A stretch of 60,000 nucleotides of DNA. Origin: Diphasiastrum complanatum (taxonomy: Eukaryota > Streptophyta > Lycopodiopsida > Lycopodiales > Lycopodiaceae). Location: NCBI GenBank assembly GCA_029204225.1, contig CM055095.1:32863732-32923731 (forward strand), read 5' to 3'. The position numbers were made by a program, and so were the translations under genes. Positions within the stretch are counted from its first letter, which is position 1. The number at the start of each line of letters is the position of its first letter. A model generated the notes under the pieces. The model had not been told where the DNA came from and searched no databases. It worked only from the letters and a program-made list of their open reading frames with translations. Below, one piece after another: positions 11,185-23,100 of the stretch.

Positions 11185-14100
11185 ATCTCGACATAAACTA
11201 CTCATCATCGTGATGATAGGTGCCAACTCCAACTGCCTTCAACTTAAGTGTGAGTCACTTCGACATCCACACCAACACAAACAAATACAATGCAATATAT
11301 GTTTGCATCAAAATGAAATAACAGTTTTATATTTGGACATTTATAGTAAAAGGTCCGAAGCTATGTTGGCATTGGAAGCTCCATGTCAATCTACATAAGT
11401 ATGTTGTTTTTCATGTATGGAAGGTTATTATTAGGTTTTCATTCCTAAGTTTTGTGTATTTGCGACTTCGTTGCTCAAATGCTTAATTTTGAAGAACGAT
11501 TTGTATTGGATATTGTGAACAGTGGCATGTCAAGATCACAGTTCTTAGCACAGTTCTTAGGGCTCACTGCATTGTACATCATTGTGGATTTCTGTATTAC
11601 AGTTAATATGATGATGAGCCACCTTACTGATTCATATGCATGCTCTGTAATAGGCATACTAGTAAGAATGGCTTTGAATTTATCTTGGTGTCTCACTGAG
11701 CCTTGTGCCAACAAAAGAGCTTGCATATTTCTTTTCATTTGGAGCATCAGAATTTCAGATTTTTTGCAATCTTATAAGACAACCACACTCTACATGGTTG
11801 CTGTAATGAGTGCTTTACAGACAACTTTGCCTTATCAAGTTCAATACTTATAGGAGAGAGGTCTCATAAGTGATGTGCTTGCTTAAACCAAACGTGCAAT
11901 GATGTTTATTCTTTCTGTGAAACTCTGATGTGGCTTTCAATATTTGTTCTCATGGAGATCTTTCCTTTTCTTTCCAGAGCCAAAAATTTTCGTCCACCAC
12001 TAGCTAATTTGTAATCAAGAAAGTATGTTCAAGGCACTCCTTGTAGCATTTTATTCTGAATTATGTATTTTTATGATTTCAGGCTTCCACGTGCTTGTGG
12101 GATTCTCGGATAGATTACGATTTATGAACTTACTCATTGATGACATTCGGGCATGCAAAGAACTTGGGATCAAGGGTTGCCAGGAGTGCAAATTCAGCAA
12201 TGGTGGCCAATACTTTGCAGCCGTACATGTTAATGTTGTACAAATATTTTCCACATATACCTGTGAGAATATTGGCAACCTACGGGGTCATAATGGCAAG
12301 GTGATCCTTTTGCAGAACTGGCATATATTTCTGTATTAAAATTTTGATTTGACCCCCTGGGGCAGTGAAGGAATGTTGAACTATCAGCTTGTTATCCGTT
12401 TCTTTACCGTTGGAGTTTGCAAAAGGAATGCCAGGAGGGAAGTCATCTGATTTTATGAGGTTTTATGGCATAAGTGGGTACTAATATAGTTTGCCATCCA
12501 ACAGGTTCGTTGTATCTGGTGGTCTGCAGATGATACGGTTTTATTGACAGCAGGATTGGATGGAGCAATCTATGAGTGGAGGATGAAGGATTTTAAACGG
12601 AGCCGTGAAAACGTGATCAAAGGTTGCCTGTATACATCTGTAACGGGTGTGACCGGTTCCAATTCTCTTTTTGCTGTTGGATCAGATAAGAAGCTAAAAG
12701 AGATGGATGAAAACCAAGTGATCAAGGTATCATCAAACTAGGCAATTTGCAGAGCACTTATGTTCTCTTGGACACTGATTAGTAGAGTAGGGATCAGAAA
12801 GCACAGAGTCTATGGTATGCATGGAGGAGTTGAGTGTCCAAAACTTCATGGGTACATCTCATAAACAAGTTCATGGGTTCATCTCATAAACAAATTCTTG
12901 GATACATCTAATAAACATAAAGGCAATTGCACTTCATTTTTGTTGTGTTTGGGTCTTGTCATAGACCCAACAACTTCAAGGTATCTTCAAACTAGGCTAT
13001 TTGCAGAGCACTTATGTTCTCTTGGACACTGATTAGTAGAGTAGGGATCAGAAAGCATAGAGTCTATGTGATCCATGGAGGAGTTGAGTGTCCAAAACAA
13101 CTTCAAGGTATCATCAAAGTTCAAACTAGGCTATTTGCAGAGCACTTATGTTCTCTTGGACACTGATTAGTAGAGTAGGGATCAGAAAGCATAGAGTCTA
13201 TGTTATGCATGGAGGAGTTGAGTGTCCAAAACTTCATGGGTACGTCTCATAAACATAAAGGCAACACATCATTTTTGTTGTGTTTGGGTCCTATCATAGA
13301 CTTACAATTGAATGAATGAGAGAGAGAAGAAAGAGAGAAAACTTTATTAATGTCTCTTGCCAAAAGGCATATAAGATGAAAAAGTACATGTCAAGTATTT
13401 GGTATCAATGGGAGTTTATGAAATGTCTCCAAAATAGTAAAAAGTATAGATAGATCTAAGTGCTAAGATTTGGGTGGACACGACGGATGAATTCACGCCA
13501 AAAAGCACCTGTGGAGGAGCTGACAAGAAGGTCAACAAGGCGTTTCCCTTCAAGGATCTTGTAGGCTTGCTTTTTATGGCAGAGTGTATGGTGGAGGGAT
13601 TGATGGAAACATCCAAAGAACAAAAACTATCTAGAGGGAGAAAAAAATAATTAGCAACTAGAGAACGTAGGAAAGTTCTCTTGTACCATGTTATGAACAC
13701 CATCATAGATTTTGAGATCGATGAAGCATAAAAGACCATAATTGACAATCAAACAGCAATCTCCCACAAAGAGCAAATGACATCACATATAATCAAGGAA
13801 TCCGTTCATAGGATGCTTTGAGGTTAGGCTTGAACTATGGGAATGAGCTCTACAATCTCAAGGTAGCTCTAACTTATAAGCTACCTTATTTATCTTCTTA
13901 CTAGTTACCAAATTTTAAAAGAATCTTAGAGATGAATTCAAAAGTTTTCATACTACAAGAATTCAAGGTCTTAGGATGTAGTACTACATCTCCTTCCTTG
14001 GAACTCCCTCAATGTGATTCTGAAGCTTTGCAAGATTGTTTGTAAAAAAAATTTCTTCCTCCAACACTTAAAGTTAGAGCGATATTTTTGTATGTAGAAG

Positions 14101-17100
14101 TTCATGAACTCAATGCACGAAAGCATACTTTCCTGGCATGTAGTTAACTAGGTTTTTGTTTTTTTTGTCAAATTATTTGATGGAAAATTTTCATTTGTTG
14201 CATGCAGTCCTATCCAAGTGTTGTTGTTATTGCTCAAATTGTGTTGCCCTCCATGAGTCGTCTTCTTTTTGCTGCGACAGAACTTGGTGGTGTTCGAACA
14301 TATAGATATCCATTAACAGGTATGTCTCCTATCATTTGTTCCCTTAACCATTAAGTTTTTGGACAATGAGATTCAGATTTTAGGTGGGCATTTGTGTGTA
14401 TTTTTGTGTGCTTGTACATGTCAGGATGATAAATCGGTATATCTTTCTCGTAGTTTTCACCATTTGCTTGGATGTGTTTGCAACATTCAAGTTTATGGAA
14501 AGCACATTGTAGGACTAAGTGCATGTCGCATAGTTGCCCATTTCGGATAGAGATTCTAGCTCAGATATATATAACGTGACTCAAATAGCTTCTCTTATAA
14601 TCTTCACATGGTTTCACATAAACTTGGCTTTTATGATTTAACGCTCAGGTGTAGAAGAGGCAGACGAGATTAATAGGAAACTCACCAACTAAGGAAGATG
14701 CTCCTAGCTTCTAGCAAATAATTGCTTGCCTATTGGATTCATACCTTCATGTTTCCAAAGCAGATGTATTTCATCTGTGAAGAAAAATAATCCATGCTAT
14801 ATTTTCACCAGTCATTTAGACTAAAACTTGCTTTATAGAAGCATACCTCCAAAATTAAATAGTTGCCCGTTCCGTATGGAATCGCTACCTGAGCTAGAAT
14901 TGCTATGATAAGTATGGAATCGCTATCTGAGCTAGAATCTCTATCTGAAGTAGAATCGCTATTTGAGCCATGTTATATATATCCGAGCTACTAATAGTTG
15001 CAGGTGGCACCATATACCTGCTTTTTTTATTTTAAAAAGAAACATTCCGACCCAGTACATTCCGGAACGTATTGTATGGAACGAACGATACGTTCCGGCT
15101 CAAAAGGGTCGGAACGGGTTTCGAGGATGTGAAGAGAGCTAACATTTTTTGATCAACAAGCTATTTTCCAAGATTGCTATGTTTTTGCCACATCTATTCT
15201 TGCATATTGTACATGTTTGTGTGCTCAATATGAGTTCTCATTACTACGTTTGGTACCTCTATGCCACTCTAGTTTCATACACTAGGGCATAATTACTCAA
15301 GCTATCGCTAAACAACACTAAGATTGAATGGAATGCAATCACATAGGAGTCACAACTTATTGAAGTCACTAGTCTTTTGATGTGTACCATCAAGGTCTAA
15401 TCAATCTAGGGGCAGCACACAATTTCTTATAAGAGTTGGCTTTGTTCCAAATATTTAGCATATACAATGATTAAGTCCTCCTAAAGATGCATATGTTCCT
15501 ACCAAACTAAAGCTTTAACCATATTTAAAACATGAGACACACATCTTCAATGGCTTCGGAGATTCCTCTGATATATACCACGAGTAGTGGATGTAGCTCC
15601 TAAGATCAACCGCAACAATTGAAATATTAGGAAGATTGCCAACAAACTCACCACCCCCACCCACGTCCCTTACCATAGCCTTTGTCAAGACTTGGCATGT
15701 ATATGGACATGAGCCCTTGAGGTTTAGGGCATTGCCACTAGAAGTAGATGAACTAAAGACCGGTCCCAAGGGCTCCCTCCTGCAAGCAATATGATCACCT
15801 AAAGGCTCTGATACCATGTAGGAAATAGAAGCCTACAAAGACATGTTAGTTAATTGAATTTGAATCGTGTATTTTATTACCCTTCTTGCACCTATAGCTA
15901 AAAGTTAAATTGTAGTCCTTAATGAACACCATCTTGTCAAAGAGCACAAGCTAGTCCTTATAGAAGGGTTAGTTACCATCTTCTAATATGATTGGCTCTC
16001 ACTCTTTGTCACCTTGCCCATCTATGATTGCAACATTCAGGCATAGAATTTATGAACCGTGGACGGTTCACCACGGTTCTGAGAACCGTACGGTTCTCAA
16101 TTTTTTTTTGGGGGAACCGTGGTGAACCGTACAATAATTGATTAATTAATCAATTTTTTAGTTTCTCACCTCCAAAAATGGCCCAAAAAAATGCCAAAAA
16201 ATTTAGGGAGTGGGTACATATTAGTACAGTAGCATACAATAGCAAACGAAGGACATTAGCCAAAAATAGCAGACAAAGTATAGTAGCCACATAGAATTAA
16301 TGAACCGTCAACGGTTCACCACGGTTCTGAGAACCGTACAGTGAACCGTACGGTTCTTAAAATTTTTTGCCCAAAACCGTGGTGAACTGTATTGATTAAT
16401 TGATTAATTAATTAATTATTTTTTTTTTTAGTCCCCCCCCAAAAAAATAACCCAAAAATATGCAAAAAAAAGGCCAAAAAAATCTGTGAAGTCTATGAGT
16501 TCTGTGAAATCATCTGTAAAATCTGTCAATCATCTGTGAAATCATCTGTATTATCTGTGAAATCATCTGTATCATCGATTCATCTGTCAAATCTGTCACA
16601 TCAGTGATGATTTCAGATGATTTCACATCTGTCAAATCATTTGTACATCATGTGAAATCTTTCAAATCTGTGGCATCTGTAAAATCTGTGAAATCTGTGT
16701 CATCTGTGAAATTTGGTATACACAGATTTCAAAGATGATTTGGAAATTAATTAATTAATTATTTATCTATTTAATTAAATAGAGGAACCGTACCATGGTT
16801 CAAGGAACCGTGGCACGGTTCCTCCTACGGTTCCCAGAACCCACGGTTCTGAGAACCGTGGGTTCTATGAGTAGCCAAAAAAATACCCGAAATTTGTGAA
16901 ATTAGGACCAAAAATGCCTTGGGAGGGGTTTGGGGGAGAAATGGGTGATTAATTAAATAGAGGAACCGTACCACGGTTCATGAACCATGGTACGGTTCAT
17001 CCCATGGTTCCCAGGGCCCACGGTTCTGAGAACCGTGGGTTCTATGCATTCAAGTAAAACTAAATTCAAGATTCAATAGTTCCAAATCAATGCTAGTTTG

Positions 17101-20100
17101 AAAGTAGCAATTAGTATGAGAAAATAATGTACTGGTTGGTATAGATTTGAACCACAATTGTGCAACATGGAATCAATGCCATAGACACCTATTAAACTAA
17201 GTTGACTTTTGTGCATTGAAGCTAACTTATTAAAAACTACTTAGAATTTCCAACAATCATGCTTAATACATTTCTTTTGCATCATTGGAAAATGCAAGGG
17301 GACGAATGTGTGTTGATCCATAATACAGGTGACTTCAATGAAGATTGTGCACTTTTCTACAAGGACCACTCTACAAGTAGAGTTAAACTCATACAATGCA
17401 GTATATGCATTGCTAGATATGAAGCAAACTTATTTTTTATGTGCTATATTTGAAGTTGTTGTTCCTCTAGTGTAGAAGTAAAGGTTAAATCGAGGGAAAA
17501 GTTTATCTTTAATCATTGCTATGTTTTCAATTACCATTCTTTCAGGAGAATATCAAGAAGCACAAGCAAGTGGAGCCCCTATCACAAGGATGTGTACTAG
17601 TAGTGATGATAGTCTTTTGTTTTGTACTGGTGAGGATGGTGTCCTATCAATTTTTGACATCAAAGACAAGGAGAAAGCTATTGCTAGTGGTTCCTTACGA
17701 CGTGAGAAAGAAGCACTTGGATGGGCCGAGGAGGTTCTTATGACAAAAATGGATCTTGAAGAAATGTGTAGTCATAGTCAAGAATTGGAAGAGAAGGTAC
17801 TGTAGCACAATAAGTATCCTTATTAACAACATTGTATCAATGTTGTTTGATTAATTTTTTGTTCGATTATTTTTTTGTTTGATTGAGCTTATATCAGTTT
17901 AGAATCAAATTATCACTAGTGTTGTCACAATTGATCTGTAGTGTCCGTTATGAGAGTCAACATTTTTATTATTTCTATCTTTTACTTACAAAGAAGTACA
18001 TTATCTTGTGCCATTATTACGATGCATTCATCAATTGCGATATCTTAGTGCCACAAAAGGTTTAGGAATTCTTTGATTCAAAATCACCGCCATCTCTTGC
18101 TTTGCAGCATTCTAAAGTTGAGACATCTGGAATGATGCATCATAAATTTGATATGCGCAAAACATTTGCTAGATATGTATTTTTAGTCTTTTGCTTCTTC
18201 AATTTCCCTCATTAACAATGGTTTCGAAGAAAAAAAAAAAACAATCCTAGTTTTTTTGAAAGGCCAAGAGACTTTTGAGCTAGGGGAAAAGTAGGTAAGT
18301 GTCTCCTAGGGATAAAGTGATGGGAACACATTGATGAGTCAATGGCATGTTGAAAATTATTGTTAGCCATTGTATAACGTTCCCAAGCTTAAATCTGCCC
18401 CCAACAATGTTTACTGAGCTTCTTTATCAAACACTTGTAAAAACAAATTCTGTTTTAGAAAACAATTTTACGTAAAATTCAACAAAAGAGTACAAGAAAC
18501 AACCCATCTCGACCGCAAGCTGGTGTGAAGAAACTTTGAGCCAGCCCAAAAGGAATCTAAGACCATGTGAAAGACTAGAGTCTACATAACTAGTAGAATT
18601 GCTGAACGAATTGTATCCAACTCCAAGAAGTGAGTTCGATAAAAGTCAGGTTTGATCCCCAACTCGCCATGCCCATTACGTTGAATATAGGCTCAATATG
18701 TTCTTGTAAAGGAACTTAGTAGTGGACCTAGCATCTGCTATGTGCATTTCTTTTACTTCAACCCATTTTATGAGTCAAATTTGTAATTGCTATAATATGT
18801 CTAGCCTATGTGCTTCGGGCAGCAATGGTTCATTATTTGCTTTTGTTGGCCTACGTACTTGTGCCCTCTAACACACATCACGTCTTTGAATGTAGGCCTC
18901 AATGTCCTTGTGGAGGTAGGCCACCAACAACTAGATTGTAGGATCAATTTTATCTGTTGCAAAGTGGCCACCCCCAATAGCTTCATGCAATAGGGACACT
19001 ATTTGAGCTGTTTCGTGGGGCAAAATGCATCTTCTCAAAATGTCGTCAATCCCTCTTCGATATAATTGTCTTTCAGCACTTGTGTTGCAATTCTTGTTTA
19101 TTAGGTACAAAAGAGGATAGTTATCTGTATAAAAGACGAAGTGCATGGCCATCTGATAATGGCAAAACTTCTTCAACATTTTTCTTGTATTCACTTGGCT
19201 GGGTTAATATTGCTCTGATTGCATGCTTGTATGCATTGGTATGCACATGAAACTCTATTGTCCAATCTGAAGGCCGTAAGATAGGAGTTAATAAAATGAA
19301 GATCCGGTAGTAATTGGCATGTCGCATGAACACATAAATTTCTCAAATCATTCCTGATGGTGGAAGATACATGATTACTCGTACCTTAGACAAATGTGTG
19401 GCGATTCTGTGTCTGGATACTATATGGCCTAGGATTAGACCACGTGTCACCCAACTTTGTCATTTTTATGGGTTTGGAGATATTTGAAATTTGTGACACT
19501 ATGCTAGATCGTCTAAGAAGATCTCTAGGAACTTTTGTAGGTACTCCTTGAATGTCTGTTGCATAACTCTTTGGAAGCTACTGGGGGCATTACAAAGACC
19601 AAAGGGCATTACTTTATAGGCATAGGTTCCCCATTTAGTGACAAATGAGGTCTTATGTTGATCTTCCAGTGCAATTTTTTCCTGGTTGTAACTGCTGAAA
19701 CCGTCAAGAAAATTTTAAACTTCAACCCCGGCTACCTGATCCAACACACGCTCTGTGAACGGCAAGGGAGAGTGGGCCTTTCGTGTCACAACATTAGGTG
19801 CCTTCAGATTCACGCAGATCTGCATCTATCCATTTTTCTTGGGCACGATCACCATAGGTGATACCCATTCTGTGTGCTCAATTTCATAAATGAAATCGGC
19901 ATCCAAAAACTTTTGCAACTCCTGCTTGGCTTGCACCGGTAATATTTGCTTGGCTTTGGCGTTTGCTCCCTCGACCAAAGGTATGGTATCCTGAACTACA
20001 GATGACAATTCCTTTTAGATCTTTATAGGACCATGCAAGGCAGTCCTTGTACTTCATGAGTAATTTCTACAGCTTAGTAAATTGTGATGGTGTGAGTTGT

Positions 20101-23100
20101 GCTCCCACATGAACAATCTTATTTTCTTCACCTGGCTTTGCTAGATTCATCAGTTGTGTGCAAGCTGGTCCCTCGAATTCTTTGTTCTTTTTTTTTCTTG
20201 CTTCTCATCCAGCTCTCTCTGTGCTCTGAAAAGCATGATTAGCACATCATCCAAAGTGTAACTTTTGATGTTTTTTGGCATATCGTGCTCTGGCATTTTA
20301 TTGAGATTTTCCTTTAGAAGATTTATCTTGGCACAATTCATTAATGATGATCGCTTACTCTTACCTGTAGCCCTGGTTGATGAAGTTGATGCTTGATCTA
20401 AAGCAAGCTTAGCAAGGATAGAGGAAACTTTCTATTTTTCTCATATATCTTTTGATGTTGCCGGATCTTCACCTTTGCGTTGGTCGGTGATTGGTCCCTT
20501 TGACATTGGCTTCATGATTTCTTATGTTTTGCACCCGCAATGGTAATCGCCTCCTCAAGTAAGTCACACCACTTGATCACCTAATTATATTGTTGTTTCA
20601 ATTCATTTTTCTTTGGTATAGGTGCCTTTGGTGGTTGTATTTTTTGAGATTATTGCATGTGGCAGCCTCTGAGATGGCCGATATGGTATTCTTATAGGGG
20701 GTAGGATCCATGAGCTACAGGATCTGTTCGTCAGTCAACTGAACTTCCTCATCATAAGATATGGCGTGTTTGCATGGCACTAGCTTGTCTTCAATGGGAT
20801 CTAATATAGGTTTTGTAGAAAGCCATGCAATGTTTCATATCTACTCCATAACTGTTAGGGGTGTCTAATGTGGATCTCTGTGGCAAATAATCTCTTGGTT
20901 CGGACTCACATGTCCGGTGACATTTGCACCCAACTACACAATCTATAGTTGCTAATGCGTTTTTCCACCACATGGTATGTTGCACACAAGCTCACAAACC
21001 TTAAGTAAATACACAGAATTACCCAGCAAATCTGTCACTTTATTAATCTCAAGCAAATGTACATAGATCAACAAGCAAACATGAGAGCTCTGCTGCAAGT
21101 CTCCTCCCAACCATAGCTGTATAGGAATACCATAATCATAATGAGGAATGCCTGACAAGCGTCACCCTATATCCCCTCAAGCACCCCTTAACCCTGACAC
21201 ATCCTAACGTCGACACATGGCAAACTCCATGCACAGCCGACACTTGCCACTTGGCAGTACCTTGACACAGGCAAGCTAGTAGGTGGACAGTCTGACACGT
21301 GTCACTCATGCATTGGACCAAGTGTCCCAATGAGCATATGACATGTCCTATTGACCCGTCCATTGACCGTTTGACAAGTGTCACTCATACACTAGACCAA
21401 GTGTCCCAGTGAGCATGTGACACGTGTCACGTTGACCAGTCAACCCTTCCTACTTTTTAGGAGGTCAGTCCAGCAGACTCTCATGAGACCCAGTACCCCC
21501 TTGGCCATCTCGTATTTAGTCACTATAACAAATATTTACATTGCAATTTACAATTGTCTCCACAGGCCGGTGACTTAGCCATTTACAATTAAATAATTAC
21601 AATTTACCATACACTGGGCAAAGGGATTCAAAGTACATGTGACATCCCTTCCCTCCTCAGATGACATCGTCCTCGATGGCAAAGTCTGGATACTGTGCAT
21701 GCAACCCATGCACGGTCTCCCAGGTAGCATCACTGAGAGGTCGTCCATGCCATGCAACCAAGTACTCACGGAGCAAACGATTCCGCAACCGTCTATGCCT
21801 CCGGTCCAATACTCTCGCTGGTCCATGCATCACCTCCCCATGCTCCTGAAACAATACAAGGCCATCAGCCAACAAGTTATCACCATCATGTAAAACCTTC
21901 TTTAAGCGTGAAACATGAAAAACAGGATGAACCTTACAACCAACAGGCAAATCCAATTCATAAGCAACGCTATTAATCTTTTTAACAATTTTCCAAGGTC
22001 CACAGTATCTAGGTGCTGCGCCGGCGCCTCAAAGGGCGCTGGGACTTGAGCGGTTTCCCCAACACGCGCTTAAGTCTAACATTCATCCATCATGCACTTA
22101 TGTAAAAGCCAACTCAGAAACGTAACAAGCTTAACCATTCAGACTTGAGAAAACTGGAATCCCAACCAACCCGAAAGCCAACTCAGAATCCGTCCCCAAA
22201 AGGTAACCAAAGGCAAAGACAAGCCACACATGAAACCCAAGGCATAGTGGTCGCCAAACTGACCAATTGGCATAGCGGCAAGCCCCATGTCGATGACAAG
22301 GACCCTTAGGTGCCGGCGACGCAAAAAGGTTGTAGTAAGGGTCCTTCCACTTGGACCAGTCCCGGAGGCGAAACCGAAATGGTAATCATCCCCAAGGATC
22401 AACTTTATTAGATTTGGAAGAGGTTACATTCATACATAGACTGACCGGTCTCGGGGCCACCAACACGTGCCGGGCATTGTGCCTGGCTCGTGTTGGTAGA
22501 GGGAGTTGAGACCTGGCGACTGGATTCCTGGCGCCGGTTGAGCTGCCCAAGTTTCTGTCTGCCGGACTCCCCCTATAGTTTTGCTGTGATTCGGCGCACC
22601 CCCTCTGGTTAACATAGTGCTTTCTGGTAAAGCACGCTTTTTTGGACTTAGTTTTTATTTTGCCGATTAAGCCTGGCAAGCCTGGCAGAATCGGTCTGGC
22701 TCCCGGACATGGGTCCCGGGAGCCGTCCCTGCGGCCGAATCAACCTGCTTTCCTGACTAGGCCATGACTCGAGCTCCAGAGCTAGCTCATGACTTGTGAC
22801 TACTTGACTGGCTCACCACAGGTCGGAGGCTCAGTCCTTGACGTTCTAACTTGCTCTGGGACCTTAGAGAGTGTCACCCCTTAGAGTCTTACAGGGCACG
22901 CTGGGTGCACCCGAGTCAGCTTTACAACATCCTCCCCTCATTTGAGAAAGCTGATGTCCTCATTAGGGCCAAACTAGAACCTAAGACTCATGGCACGGGC
23001 TTAATTCACCGGCCAGACTTTATTCACATATACAAGGGCACAGGCTTGATTCACCGGCCAAAGGAGACCAACTGTAAAGAGAAGTAAAGATATTGTGTTT

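Larger units (their letters stand above)
16042..17046. mobile_element. Outer hAT-like MITE with 8-bp TSD, interrupted by a copy of itself
   Basis: Terminal CATAGAA and TTCTATG form a short inverted repeat. The flanks are CATTCAGG (16034-16041) and CATTCAAG (17047-17054), an 8-bp duplication with one mismatch. Both ends are packed with ACGGTTC/GAACCGT palindromes. Removing the inner element leaves about 417 bp with no coding capacity. Eight-base duplications are typical of hAT (and P) transposons; assignment to hAT is inferred. Confidence 0.8.

Noticed and set aside
11452-11853. 133-codon open frame in intron c
   Set aside because: Hydrophobic low-complexity translation with no recognised family and no promoter or splice support.
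16485-16735. CRISPR-like array
   Set aside because: The units are short and contiguous without unique spacers; the context is a plant MITE.
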